Shown here: piece by piece, positions 46,421 through 58,515 of the stretch
Position numbering within the stretch: the first letter of the stretch is position 1
Layout of the letters: every line of letters starts with the position of its first letter
Notes under the pieces: model-generated
The model's database searches: none
What the model was told of the DNA's origin: nothing
The model's input: the letters and a program-made list of their open reading frames with translations, nothing else
Assembly: GCA_947652605.1 (NCBI GenBank)
Contig: OX393577.1
Span: forward strand, 7,378,868 to 7,442,867
DNA length: 64,000 bases
Source of the DNA: Elmis aenea
Taxonomy: Eukaryota; Arthropoda; Insecta; Coleoptera; Elmidae
Reading direction: 5' to 3'
Translations under genes and position numbers: made by a program

Positions 46421-48750
46421 TACAATGTACATCATTGGTTGGGACTGTGCCTTTTTTTAGTGGTTTGTATGAAAGTATCTAACGTTATTCGATTGGCACA
46501 TTTATCTAATTCTTTTTTTTTTTATTAATTAAATTCAAACACCAAACTTGGCCAAAAAGTGGTAAATTTTATCTTGATTAGAATTTAAATTTCACATGAA
46601 TACAATGTACTTACTACCCATTGTCTTTTTTTATTATTACACGACGGTACGAGTACAAAAATAACATCGAGGAATCAGTATTTCGGCGCACGTACAAACT
46701 TTTTAAGAAAATGATGAACGTAATTCGATAAGAAGTTGATACGCGTGCCGTTTCGCACCTTTGTATGTTTGAGGAATACTTATACGAAATATGTTCGCCG
46801 TGCATTAGATTTTGCAGAGCGGAAATAGGCACTGCTTTGCGGTTAAAGTACCAAACATGGTTCAAGCTTGTGTTACATTTAGAAAGGTTACAATATGACA
46901 AAGCACATTGTAACACGATTATAGAACATGTACTTCCTAAATAACTGTTTATGCCTCTTTAAAAGGTATGTGAATTGCAAATGCGTATTTAACACATGTT
47001 AAAGGAAATCCTTGACGGCTTTTTTGACATAACCATTAATTATTAATCATCGAATGAAATAATTCACGCTATAAACATATCCTCTCATAAATTTATACAG
47101 CAATGTTCTGTTTAAACAATATTTTTTGTGTTCTATTACGGTGTCATGTAATTTTGCTTAAGCTTCTCAATAAATAACACTTACTTTATTGATTTAAGTT
47201 TTATAAAGGAGTAACGCAATTTTTCATTTTCGCTACTTTGGCTGCTGTTGTTGTCTGCATCAATATCAGGAGCTGGAGGATCATTAGTTTACGCACTTAT
47301 ATTATGAATTACTGGGGTTATTACGGAATTATTTTGCATAAGGGATGTCGGAAATCGCGCCAATTCTCCATTGAATGTGTAGTCTCAGATTTGAAAAAAA
47401 ATTGACAAGTGTTGTTTATGCAAACAACGCCTCAATTATTTACCATGCCGATTAGGATTTGTTTTAAATAAAATATTTGTTTTTGCCATTTTTAACAACA
47501 ATTGTTTCAAAAAAGTGCCAACTGTTATACATTGTCGAATCCAGAATAAAATGCTCTACAAATTGGCGTTAAAACAAATATAGCGTCCATAAGAAAAAAA
47601 TTACCTGCTGATGGTTTTAAAAACGAAACGTCGCACGGAAAATATAATTGGGGAATTTGATTCCTTGCAAAAAGTGGCCATATAAATGTTTTTACAAAAA
47701 TGAAATTTGACATCAAATGAAAAAGTTACGGGCAAAAAACAAAAATCCACTTTTTTACTTTTTTCCCTATATTTCAAAAACTAAAAGAGCTAAGACAAGT
47801 TCTGTTTGCGTCAAATTATTAAGCACCTGAATATACAACTTTGCCCCAATTTAACCGAAGTCGTAACTCTTACCGTTTACGAGATCCCCATAGTGGCCCT
47901 CGAAAAACGAGAACCCCGTAGAAACAGCTATTCATAAATTAAACTATCTAATAGGGTGGTCAGAAAATGTTTGTCACATTAAACTTTCTTGAGTTGTGTC
48001 GAGCGGTTCGCAGCGATTTTTTCAAAACTTGCAGAAACCAGCCCTTGCTCTTCGAGGTCAACAACAAACGCGTTTAATGCCAGTAGACAAACTTCTACTC
48101 CAATAATTATATATAGACACAACATAATAAAAGTCACGGATACAAACAAATATTCTTATCCTCTCGAGTCGATGTAGCTGTTAATTAATTTAAGTATGTG
48201 CTTTCTGTAAAAGATGGATAAATTTTGATAAACAACACGATATAAGCTACTTAAAATGCAATTTTAAGTGCCTAATGATGATGTATGTTATTTATATCAG
48301 AGATTAGTACCGGTTAGAACAGATTTTATCTCGGTATATCGTCAAACTGTCAATTTAATTGTTTTATGGAGCATGCCTCTTTTATTTTTTCTACATCCTT
48401 TAAAGCAGTGGCGTCCAAAATGTTCTTCGAAACGCTATTTAAAGGATATAAAACATCATATCCAGCACTACATTAAACGATTTATTTTCTCGTTCTAAAA
48501 GCTAGCGTCTAGCCCCTTAAAAAGTTATTATAAACTATTTTGAAAGTGGCTTAAGTTACTTAACAGTAATGAAAAATGGCGATTCGTTAACGTCTGTGCG
48601 AAATTATGTATCACTAAGAAAAGTAATAAGTGAAATTTCTCTATAGTTAGCATAAATATTATAATGCACAATAAAATGCAAAACATTTACTAACTCAAAA
48701 TAACATAAAAGTGACTTTTGTCACTTTTAAAATAAACGAAAATAGTATGT
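46421..48750. other. Intron 2, no genes recognised
   Basis: Mostly unique DNA. The 100-codon minus frame at 46614-46916 lies in a non-repetitive patch with no recognisable domain; the frames 47525-47716, 47989-48177 and 48268-48498 are likewise unrecognised. A degenerate transposon end is listed at 47830-47923. Confidence 0.4.
47830..47923. mobile_element. Degenerate single end of a TA-flanked element
   Basis: TTTAACCGAAGTCGTAACTC, CTTACCGTTTACGAGATCCCCATAG and CGAAAAACGAGAACCCCGTA parallel the right end of the nested element at about 30796-30871. The final CACCCTGTA is mutated to AACCCCGTA. No partner end was found. Confidence 0.55.
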
Positions 48751-48853
48751 TACATAACAAGAGTTGTAAGAAGCATATTACGCACGAGTGCGTAATTGCT
48801 TTACAACTCGTGTTATGTAGCTTACTTTTTCTACGATCACATTATACCTATGA
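48751..48853. repeat. Short palindromic repeat, TACATAACAAGAGTTGTAA family, copy 2
   Basis: TACATAACAAGAGTTGTAAG to TTACAACTCGTGTTATGTA (48751-48819) is a compact palindrome with centre GCACGAGTGCG. The following bases (GCTTACTTTTTCTACGATCAC) also match copy 1 at 21541. It lacks the GC-rich insert seen in copy 1. Confidence 0.75.
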
Positions 48854-50994
48854 TTCAAAAGGATTTAAGCACATAATTTAAAATGCATCAATTAAAAGTT
48901 TGCATACCGCTGGTTTAATGTATGAAACACAAATTATATTTTGAACGTTTCTTGTTGCCTCAACCGAGTGTTGATTTATTTCTTATCCAAAATTGTAATA
49001 TACCAATAGATTCCACAAAAATGTATTAACCAAGAAGAGTAGATAGATGTTAATAGTTTTAAAACCACTGAATTTAAGCAGGTTTATCGGTGTTGGGGTT
49101 AAGCATGTCTTTTAAATCAAATCTGACTCCTTTTTTGGTAGAATTATGCTTGCAAGCGATTAAATAGGAGCTAAATATTTCACTGTAAACAATAACGTGT
49201 TAAACAAATTTGCTTCTTTTTTTCTTCTCGACACAGTAAGTTGTATCTTTAAAGAATGTTTATGTTAGACGATTGTGCTATTCGACAGCAATAAATTAAC
49301 ATCTCTGAGTGTGACCAACAAATTGACTTCAAAGGGATGTAACCACATTTAACTTATCAATATTACACGAATTTTGCGGAAGACAGAATCGCGTAGGGAA
49401 ATGCCATGTTAACATGTGTTCTCTGCTGAAACTTTGATCGGAGTACAGACAGGCGGTATCCCAGAGCTGGCGATTAAGCGCTAGACATGTCCTCACTTCG
49501 AGTTGCTGCCTCATTAGCCACGTCCCAGGGATGTCCCGCAGCAATTAGACCGACATGTAACTTGCATGAACTATGCCAAGTATACGATTGGGATTGACGT
49601 TTCATTTTGGGGTAAAAATGGGAAAATGTTATATTTTCGCGAATAAAAAATGACAAAGCACACGTTTTTACATATTGGCGAATTATGACTTACTACAGAC
49701 TAAATTAGGAAAATGAATGGGTTGTTTTGACTTTTTAAGTAACTATATATGATGAAAATAAATAAAAAATTAACTTAGTGTAGTCAAAAGTCAACTTTTA
49801 TACTTTTGCATTCAGTTTTTGATTTCTTTAGAACAAATTTTATTTAAATTGTTTGAACTTTATTCTCTAATTTATATTAATAGTAGGGACCTAGTCTTAC
49901 TAATCTTGGTCTACCTTGAACAAGGGATAAACGTTCATATGTTACTATTTAATTTTAATTTCCAATCAGAAATTTAACTGCGAATAAAAATGTAAAGAAA
50001 ATAGGATTATCCGCATTCCACAGTTAACCTAACCTTTGTTTAAAGCCCCAACTGGCATGTAAAAATTGCAAAAAAGATCCTGTTAAAGTCATGCAACAAA
50101 AATATTTTCAGAATCCTCGTTATACAATAATTAAGCGAATACTATAACAGCTGTGCATGTGCTCATAGTAGCAAACGTAAAAAGCAGCAAAAAATAGACG
50201 TATTGCAATTCATCATACAATGAACTGACATTCTCCGCTAATTAATAAACGTTTCCTAGCTGTGTTCAGTATAACACAATTGTGTGTGTACATACAAACA
50301 CAATACGTGTTCATTTATTCCGTGTGTATTTTAAAACCGGTTGGTTATGAATCCAATGAGAAAAATAAATAATACTGAGATAAAATTATGAAGTTAATAT
50401 ATGAGGGAACAAAAACGTTGAATTATGGCATGAAAGAATTATTCAGAATGCTACAGACAATGTGAATTACATTTAGCTACACAAAATATATACGAATTGT
50501 TGGAATCAGGGTGTAAATTTAGAAATTGGCAACAATTAGCATTCACATCTTAAGATAATTTATAATCTCAATAGAAACATACTTTAATTACGACTGACTT
50601 TATATAATTCTATTGATAAAAATTTTCATTGTTTATAACTAAACAAAGATATTAGTAGTTTTAAAGCTATACTAATTTTTTAACTTGGATTTTTTTTTAA
50701 ATCTTACATGCTTAGATTTTTTTAAATTTGCAAATTATTTACCTATACCATGTGAAAATCATAGTTTTTAATTTTAGATTATTAAGTTTAGGTTAAAGCA
50801 TCTAGGTACTATTTAAACGTAGTATTTTTCATACCCAGATTATTTCCCTTCGTTACACTACACACTTGTGGTCCTTCGAGTCTTAATGACCCGATGCTGT
50901 AAAATATAAAAAAACCAATGGCATTTAACGAGTTACTATTTTATGAACTTAAAAAAGCACCGTTCACAATAAACAGTATAAATCTTACAATATA
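48854..50994. other. Intron 2, mostly unique sequence
   Basis: AT-rich apart from 49370-49590, which is richer in GC (TGGCGATTAAGCGCTAGACA, CCACGTCCCAGGGATGTCCC) and unique here; it is a weak enhancer candidate. The minus frames 49329-49544 and 49474-49656 overlap it without recognisable motifs. Confidence 0.4.
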
Positions 50995-51263
50995 CCGGGT
51001 GTAAATGAAGTGTGGTACACCCCCTTTTTTTCTCTAGTTTGGATTTTAGATAAATGAACTTTTAGACCTGGATTTTTGAGCACATGCACACAATTGTTTC
51101 ACTTCCGGTTTCGCCGGAAATAACCTCAACTTTGTTTAGTATTTTAAATGAAACACCCTGTATATTTTTACATTTTTGGAAAGAGGAAGCGATTTTGGAT
51201 ACAACTGCACTATTTCGGTTAATTTTTATAACCTCAAAACATTTTTGAAACAAAATTTAATTT
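50995..51263. mobile_element. Single arm of the TACCGGGTGTAACTG-type element
   Basis: Begins TA|CCGGGTGTAAATGAAG and continues through TTCACTTCCGGTTTCGCCGG, AACACCCTGTATATTTTTAC, GGAAAGAGGAAGCGATTTTGG and TTTTTATAACCTCAAAACA, colinear with the left arm at 24043-24310. The opposite arm is absent, so it is a solo or truncated copy. Confidence 0.8.
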
Positions 51264-51324
51264 TTGTTTAATTATAGTATCTACCTACTACAGTTTTACA
51301 AGTTATAAATGATACTGCACATAA

Positions 51325-51517
51325 GGGTCGTATTGACCCGAGGGATACATCTGTATAAATTTTTCTCACCACGAACAACATAATTTTTGAAAAATAATTT
51401 GGGCACTGATATATTACAACTAAATAAACTAGGTCGTAAAATAGTAATGAAAAATATTAAAAGACAGAAAATATATAAGAGACTTAATTGTCAAATGGGT
51501 CATATTGACCCAAGGGA
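51325..51517. repeat. Direct repeats of a GGGTC...GACCC palindrome
   Basis: Two near-identical 21-bp motifs, GGGTCGTATTGACCCGAGGG at 51325 and GGGTCATATTGACCCAAGGG at 51497, lie in the same orientation 172 bp apart. Each is itself an imperfect palindrome. They could be the ends of a small unclassified element or paired binding sites. Confidence 0.5.
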
Positions 51518-53112
51518 GACAGCAGGATTAAAGACCAAAATCGTATTAAATTATTCACATCATTAAGACATTTCTTACCAATTTGCTCGCGTGCAGGGGC
51601 TCGAGTCCTTGTGTCCCTGATTAGCCTAGAAGCAGAAATATACAATTTGAAAATAAACAAAGCAAAACATGTTAGTCTTTGTACAAAGCACAGTTATTTA
51701 ATTAGGTAAATGAAATAAAATAATATAATTAAACGGATATAATCATGGATTTCCAGAAAACTTTAAACGCATTTTAAGATTATGATAAATATAATCAATT
51801 ATATAATTTTTAAAAACAAGGTGAATTACCAATTCCTGTTGAAGCTGAAGAGTAAGTCGGTTTTGCTGAATATTAATTGAATAAATCAAGATCGGTTGAC
51901 TTTTTCCATTAACTTTTACCGTATTAACAGTTTTTCTCGTCGTGATGACGTTAAGAGTCGTTGCAAGAGTGTGCTGTTAAGACAAATAGGAAGCACATTA
52001 TAATTTATTATATTGCAAGCATAGATAAACTAATGCTTCCTTGTAGGTTAATGTTTATACATTAATTTACCACAACTCAAATAGTTTTATCCAAGTTTTT
52101 CTCGGTTATGTTAATATTACTTTAATAATAATTCTGCTAATAGGCGTTAATTATTATTATTATTATTAATAATGTATGTAATTTGAACATGTGGTCAGGT
52201 GAAAACGTGTATCGCAGAATTAGCATCGTGTTACAAGTTTTTGTGGTGGCAGTTTACAACACATACAAAACTGGATAATTACTGTTTTATTTATTAATAC
52301 ATATAATGCTAATTGAAACACAGATTATTTGTTTATCGTTGAGGTATTTTTTGTAACCAAGTTGAAAAAAAATTGCTTAATATCACATTATTTAAATGCT
52401 GGTTTAGTTGATAGCTGACACAAGGTTAACGATATTTAATTTTAGGGTCACACTATAGTCACTTGTAAATTATGCAAAGTTCCATTAGGATTTGTTTATT
52501 TATCGTGGCGGTTGTTGTATTTATAGTTAATGTTATTGATTATTAAACTACTTAATTGAAGAGGCCCTGTACATTGTTTATTGATTTAGTATTTTTAATG
52601 AATAGTAAACAATAAAACGGCTATCAGGAACATAGTTTTGAACCATAAATATCACGTACTATAAAATGATAATTAATTTTTAATAGGATGACCCCACAAG
52701 TTGACACAAATATTCCAAATCCGTTATAGATTAACGTGTAATTCCAAACAGTATCCAATGAAAAATGAATGTTAAGCTTTATTCGATTATTCTTGTATAT
52801 TTGATCGTCCGAAGGTTACCAAATACAACACATAAAAAAAATTAAACAATACATAAGGCGAATCATTTCACTTTTACTTTAAAATAAGTTTAAATAGATA
52901 ACACGTTTAATTTCCATGTTTCCATCGTCGCTCTAGAAGTCTGCAACAAATGAAAAACTTTTTTATTACCGATTGCTAATGTCATAAAATTTGTTAATGC
53001 CTTAGGGCAGATTGCGCACAACATAAATGCTGTAAAAAAATATTCTCGTCAAAAGTTGGAGCATGATCTAAAATTAATGTTTTCTGCACTTTTTTTCTCT
53101 TAAAATTAGTTT
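51518..53112. other. Intron 2, no genes recognised
   Basis: AT-rich intron with a short TTA/ATT microsatellite at about 52150-52176. No gene or transposon boundary is recognised. Confidence 0.4.
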
Positions 53113-53823
53113 TAGAAGGACCCTTATTGGGATCTCCTAAATGGGAAGAGCTACAAAGAAATTTAAATGAGACAAATTGCTCCCCTTTTTAAGACCTATT
53201 TAGTGAAGCTTTTATGTTTTAAAAAAGTTCCATGGCACACTAGATAATAAACAAAAATGAAAATGGTTTTTTTTTAAAAATCTGTATTGACTCGTTATAC
53301 TTGATAATACAAAAATGGTTTTGGGGAAAAAGTTGTAGATTTTTTTATGCACTATAAAATGAAAACATTCATTTGTTTCAATATTGTTTGAATTTATGGC
53401 ACCCTTTAGCTTTATTATGGACTTTTTTGATGAATTCTATTTGTTTTGAACATTAATTTCAAAATAAACATTATACTATTAAAAAGAGACAAAAACCGTT
53501 TTCCTAAGGTCATAGCCAACTAAGGTTTCCATTTAAAAAAATTCAAGTTTGTAATTTATCTAAGAATTTAAACCATATTGAAACAAATTAATGTTTTTAT
53601 TTGACAGAGTGTAAGAAAATCTACAACCGAGTTATTAACGATTTTAAAAAAATGCTCATATTGATTTTCGTCTATTATCTAGCGTGCCATGGAACTTTTT
53701 TAAAACATTAAAGCATCACTAAATAGGTGTCAAAAAGGGGAACAATTTGTGTAATTTAAACTTCGTTGTAGCTCTTAGCGTTTATTAGATCCCAATAGTG
53801 GCCCTTCTATGTGGACCACCCTG
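53113..53823. mobile_element. TA-flanked element, CAGGGTGGTCCAC family
   Basis: The right end GTGGACCACCCTG is followed by TA. The left end lacks the first dozen or so bases but retains AGAAGGACCCTTATTGGGATCTC, the inverse of GATCCCAATAGTGGCCCTTCT at the right. Inverted arms include CATGGCACACTAGATAATAA and TTATCTAGCGTGCCATGG. Fragments of the same family lie at 21870-22030 and from 63428. Confidence 0.78.
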
Positions 53824-53825
53824 TA

Positions 53826-54800
53826 TATATAAGAATAAAATGTTATTAGAAATCGGCAATAAAAAACTTAGTTATTTGTTGCACCCTTTTGAATGACGCG
53901 GTAAATTTAAACGTTTAAAAAAAAAACGTTTTAAAAAGTCTCAGCTAATTTGGGGAACTATCCCAAAAACTTAAAATTATCCATAGAGTTTTGCATATGT
54001 GTAAATGCACGCATCACAGTTTACTATTATGTTTATATTCACAAGTAATTATATTTACAAAATAACAAAAAAAAACTTTTTTAAAGATAGAAAAGCAAAG
54101 CATTTTTAATAGAGATATTGAGGTAAATGTCTCTTGTAATAAAACAATTGAAAATGTAAGTTAATTTAACTGACCGCATTTTATGTTGTGCCTTTTTGAG
54201 TGCCAATAAATTGCATTTACGGAAAACAAAAACAATAGACAATACACAAAATGTTCAATGTTAAAGTCTGATATGTCGTAAGGACATTTAACGTGTTTAT
54301 AATATTACTTTGCAATTCTATACAAAAATTATTTATTCCGTTGTTTTTTATTGCCAAGGTGCGCCCTGAGCTCACTCAAATTTTAATTATACATGCGTGC
54401 CAAAGTGGGTACCTACGCTTGAATCATAGATTGATCAATGTCGCAAGTAAATGCTGCTTCTTCTGTCTATCTTGCGTTTTGAAACAATATTAATAATCTT
54501 GCTGACTGATGAAATATTACAGCTTTCTACAAAGTTGCCATTGTATCTAACTCACTGTCAATCATCACCGACTCCTCTTCGATAAATAATTTAATAACAC
54601 GATGTCAAAGGTCACACTATTTTGTTTTAAATTAGTGAAGGAGATAAGTTGCGACATGTAGATTTTTAATTTTAACAAACATTCTTAGACAACCACAGAC
54701 ATAAATGATAAAAGTGATTTGACATGACACTAACAGTGTTTATTTATTTTTAATTTATTATGAGAAATAATTAATGATGTTTATTTTTTTTTTTTTACAG
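53826..54800. other. Intron 2, 3' end before exon 3
   Basis: AT-rich unique intron ending in a strong pyrimidine tract (T-run from about 54782) and TTTTACAG acceptor. The frame 54293-54493 has no recognisable family. Confidence 0.45.
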
Positions 54801-54904
54801 GCTGGACTAGAACTAAAAGAAAACTTAGCGGGGGCAGCGTCGTGGCCATATCCATCAGTTTATCATCCGTACGATGCGGCTTTTGCAGGATATCCGTTCA
54901 ATGG
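54801..54904 (+). CDS. mirr: mirror-like Iroquois homeobox gene, coding exon 3 (34 codons + 2 nt)
   Basis: Third coding exon, preceded by a long T-tract and TTTACAG|GCT acceptor and ended by AATGG|GTAAGT. It reads AGLELKENLAGAASWPYPSV then YHPYDAAFAGYPFN, and ends with GG, the first two bases of a split glycine codon. In mirror-type proteins this block sits just N-terminal of the GARRKNATRE start of the homeodomain, so the homeodomain exon should follow downstream with a phase-2 acceptor; it is not in this window. The LKENL and YHPYDAAFAGYPFNG motifs distinguish mirror from araucan/caupolican in insects. Joined to exon 2 the sequence is FYTSA-AGLELKENL, in frame. Confidence 0.93.
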
Positions 54905-55009
54905 GTAAGTCTAACCTTCCTTCTTAATAATTCTTTGATAATAAACTTATAAAACCGGACTAAAAGAGCGTTCATCTCCATGCAAATATAACGCATCAGT
55001 CCCTAAAAT

Positions 55010-55195
55010 CATGGGCGTCCGCAGAAAAATTTCCAGGGGGGGCAAAGCATAGAGAAAAATACAAATATTTAGATATACCTAAATTTTAATTTAATTTTTT
55101 AAATTTTATTACTTGTTTTGACAAGTACTATTTTTTACTCGGTCTCAGGGGGAGGGGGCAAGTGCCCCGTTATCCCCCCTCTGCGGACGCCCATG
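55010..55195. repeat. Short TIR repeat, CATGGGCGTCC family, copy 2
   Basis: A 186-bp element with ends CATGGGCGTCCGCAG and CTGCGGACGCCCATG and G/C runs next to them (CCAGGGGGGGCA, GGGGCAAGTGCCCC). It starts 105 bp after the exon 3 donor. The copy at 17076-17240 has the same ends. Confidence 0.8.
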
Positions 55196-57765
55196 CCTGA
55201 AATAAAAAATTTCGTGGGAGACCGGTAGAGGGAGACAAGTTCGGAATGTTGCTTTAAAAACCTGTTGATGCACGTGAGCGGTGTAATAAACACGGCCGGT
55301 AAATACGTATATTTACAGGTCTGTTCCAGCAAGGCTATGTACGATCCAATGTACTGTCAGGATTCTGCGCAGTATCGATATCGCGTTCCAGCACAGTCTC
55401 TGATAGTTCACCGGACGGTTTAGTCGGCCGTTCCATCTGTTACAAAATCAATACATGAACTAGTCAGTGCACGGTCAGAACAGTACGTGAACGAAGGCAT
55501 GTACTGGTGCTTGGATTTTACACGCATGCGCTGCTCACGTTTAAAGTGAGCTCAGGAAGCTATGCATCGCCCTCCCAATCCCATTTAGTACTGGATTCTT
55601 GAGGTTACCCTTGCGATGCGCACATTTCTATGAACCCAATAGACACAAATGTCATTTACAGTTAGGCCAGTCGTAAAAGCGTTCCAACAACGGCTGATAC
55701 TGGCCAATACATTTATTAGTACATAGTTCACGCATGCGAATAAACCAGTTTATGTACTGATCCATAAATTGTTTTTAAATCGCTTGTTGGGACAAAGCTT
55801 ACGTTCGAGGACCTGTGTTTGTTAATAACCTAATTTTTTACGCCAAACCACCAGCTGACCGCGACGGATCAAAGACTTTCCAAGATTTAATTCTGTATTC
55901 ATTGCATCTGCTAATTAAAAGATGTTTAAACAGCAATTTCACGTTATGAATTTTCCTTCTGATGATTGCTAATTATTGGAATGCTATTGTTTTTATGTAT
56001 AGCACGAAACCGGGAATTGTTGCAATTTTTTTAATAAAATGCGCATTATAAAAGGGTTGGGAGTTGCATAAGTTGTTGAAACAGTTTAATTTATACTTTG
56101 CGGTTTTAATTGTGAAACGCGATCGTTGTATTGCTCCTAATTTTTGTGTAATTCTTTACAAAATTGATTTAATATTGTAGCATCCTCCTGCAATGGCTTG
56201 ATATTGTTTTTACTTGCATGCAATGTTGTGAAACAATTAAAAATTGACTGAGTTTTGATATTTTTGGTTTTTTAAACATATACTGGTTTGAAAATTATTG
56301 GTTGAATATTAATAGTATACCTCTTTTTTAATTCAAATTTAAAAAAATTGCTTATTCAGTTTTAATAATTTAATATAATTTTTTTAAGGAATTTTATAGT
56401 TATTTGCTGTCATTTGTTAAACCAATTGTAGTGATATTTCTTAATAAAATTGCCGCCGGTTTTATGACTCGCACTGTCAAATATTGACGTTGCTCTTGGA
56501 TGCTACATAGTTTTCAGCGAACGAAAAGCAGAATAGTTTTATCATATTTTAAAATGTAGCTGTGCGATTACATAATATTTTATATTATTGAAGCGTATTT
56601 TGTTTATTTGGAGCGGCACCGGATTAAAGATAATTTATCCATTTTTGTAACAGGTTATTCTGTGAGTTTCGAAATAACGTTCAAACTTTAACGCATAATT
56701 TTCTACATAAATGTTTCTTTGATTCAAATTTAAAAACGCGCTAATTAATGTAAAAAAAGTACGTGCCTGGAAGATTAAGCGGTGCAATCCGTAAAATTTC
56801 ATCGCCTTTACAGATAAACTTGCGATAAAATGTTTGTTATCTGAAGCACTTGCTTATAATTTAAAAGTAAAATCGAAGTATTATGTTAAGACAATGCTCA
56901 TAAAATATAAATACCGCTACTTATCTTGAGAATTGCTGAATTGAATTAAATTCTCTTTTTATTATTTTGGAATTTTATTAACGGTAAAGAGGAAAATGTG
57001 TTACTTTAATGGAGATTTTTCTAATTATCTGTTAATTACTGCGTTTGTTTTAAGCGCGTGTTGGTGTTATTTATTTGACGCGGTAAATTATATTTTTACC
57101 TCAAAAAACGTATTGTTTCTTAGTTCACACACTACTTTAAAGTTTGTACATATAAAAATTTTATTTTCCATAGATTATGCATAGTATATCTTAAATCACC
57201 AAGGAATGACAAGCCTATCTTTGTTATTATTGCCATTAAAAAGTCAGTTTTATGGACAGTCTACACTTTTAAGAGCTTATTAAAAATATGCTTTTGTTTT
57301 TTTTATGTTTTATGGCTGACTAATGTTGGGCATTTTTCGTTAAGTCACGTAAATAAAGCAGTTAGGGACTTTTTTAAGAGGTTTTTGGTGTACAATTTCT
57401 TTTTACAACCCTGGCGTTTCACAAGGTGAACAAAATTGTCATTTTGGTTTCCAATATAAAAAATTACAAATCAAAGGGGGTGATTGATTGGATAAAATTT
57501 GTTTTCTCAAAAATTTTGTAACTAAGAAAAATTACACCAATGGCAGCAAAATTCAGTAAATGTTGAACAAAAATGGGTTTCAACACTTCTCTGAAAATTT
57601 ATTACCTTTTCAAAACTTTTCTACTAGGAGCTTTTTTCTATCATTAATATTTTTGGACCAATGAAAAGAAAAATAAGAACTGAAATTCGAAACACTAGAA
57701 GCTTGCATTTATACCAAATATAATTATTATATAAACTGTGTAAAAGTTGTTGATTGTGTAATATA
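55196..57765. other. Intron 3, mostly unique sequence
   Basis: The segment 55200-55880 is less AT-rich than its surroundings and non-repetitive in this window. It could be regulatory or an unrecognised repeat (GTTCCAGCAAGGCTATGTAC, GTACTGATCCAT). The remainder is AT-rich with no gene; frame 56996-57184 is unremarkable. Confidence 0.4.
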
Positions 57766-58513
57766 CAGTGTCCAAAAGGTATGGAATATGCTATATATCT
57801 CAGTAAATATCTTCTTCAGGGAAAACAATTTCGAATAAAAGTTGTTTGGTACTTAGTTTTCCACTATAAGACAAAATTTAAATTTTTTTTTTCGAATAAC
57901 AAAAGCGCAATGAAAAACAATTGCATTTTTGTAAGGGGCAAGGTACCCCTATATTACACTCATTACATGGAGTTTTTTTTTTGTCTTTTCAATGATAGGG
58001 TCACCTTAAAATGAAGTTAATGCTAAGAGGCCGGAGAATATCGAAAATTTAAAAGATCATATAGGAGAAATTACACCTGAAACGGTTGGGAATGTTATAA
58101 ACGGGTTTAAAAACCGAGTTTATCATTTACAAGCTATAAATGGTTCACAGTTTGAACACTTCTAGTAGATTTCGTCAAAAAAATTTCGTTCTTATGATGT
58201 TTTTGTTAGATATAAATACTAAACAATTAAAATAATTTAGGAGTATTTTTTGCGATTTTCTCAAAAAGTTGCATAAGTAAGGGTACTAGTTTTGCATCAT
58301 TGAAAAGAGGAAAAAAAATCTTTATCAAATTAGTATAATATAGGGGTTCCTTGTCATTTAAATCAATTCAATTGTTTTTCATTGCGGTTTTGTTATTCGA
58401 AAAAAATAATTTAATTTTATCTTATGGTGGAAAACTAAGTACCAAACAAATTTTATTCAAAACATTTTTCCCTAAAGTGGATATAGCATTTTCCATACTT
58501 TTTGGACACACTG
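57766..58513 (+). mobile_element. CAGTGTGTCCAAAAGG-family element, copy 3
   Basis: A 748-bp element between TA dinucleotides (57764-57765, 58514-58515), with ends CAGTGTCCAAAAGGTATGG and CATACTTTTTGGACACACTG. Inverted arms of about 200 bp match those at 9178-9894. The centre encodes a + strand transposase tail at 58022-58165. The 86-codon frame at 57754-58014 lies in the left arm and is not a gene. Confidence 0.88.
58022..58165 (+). pseudogene. Transposase C-terminal remnant (IS630/Tc1/mariner superfamily)
   Basis: A 47-codon frame reads AKRPENIENLKDHIGEITPE then TVGNVINGFKNRVYHLQAIN then GSQFEHF and stops. ITPE-x-(V/M)-x-NV followed by a terminal NG(S/G)-x-FEH(F/L) is the conserved end of insect DDE transposases of this superfamily. 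It is homologous to the minus-strand fragment at 9498-9674. Upstream, the frame hits a stop and the arm begins, so the catalytic domain has been deleted. Confidence 0.75.
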
Positions 58514-58515
58514 TA

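Larger units (their letters stand above)
37046..54800 (+). other. mirr intron 2 (about 17.8 kb)
   Basis: Inferred intron between coding exons 2 and 3, bounded by consensus GTAAGT and TTTTTTTACAG. It contains two copies of a 0.6-kb repeat near its 5' end, large palindromic elements at 41667-43469 and 44741-45497, and a pogo-like element. No supported gene is present. Confidence 0.9.

Noticed and set aside
46614..46916. 100-codon minus-strand frame
   Set aside because: No motif, signal peptide or repeat structure recognised and no splice context; cannot be supported as a gene.
52150..52176. ATT/TTA microsatellite
   Set aside because: Short and ordinary for AT-rich intron; no special meaning.
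36734..54904. Assignment to araucan/caupolican instead of mirror
   Set aside because: The GYQRL and YHPYDAAFAGYPFNG blocks fit mirror-type proteins; araucan/caupolican differ there. The homeodomain region that would settle it fully is outside the window.
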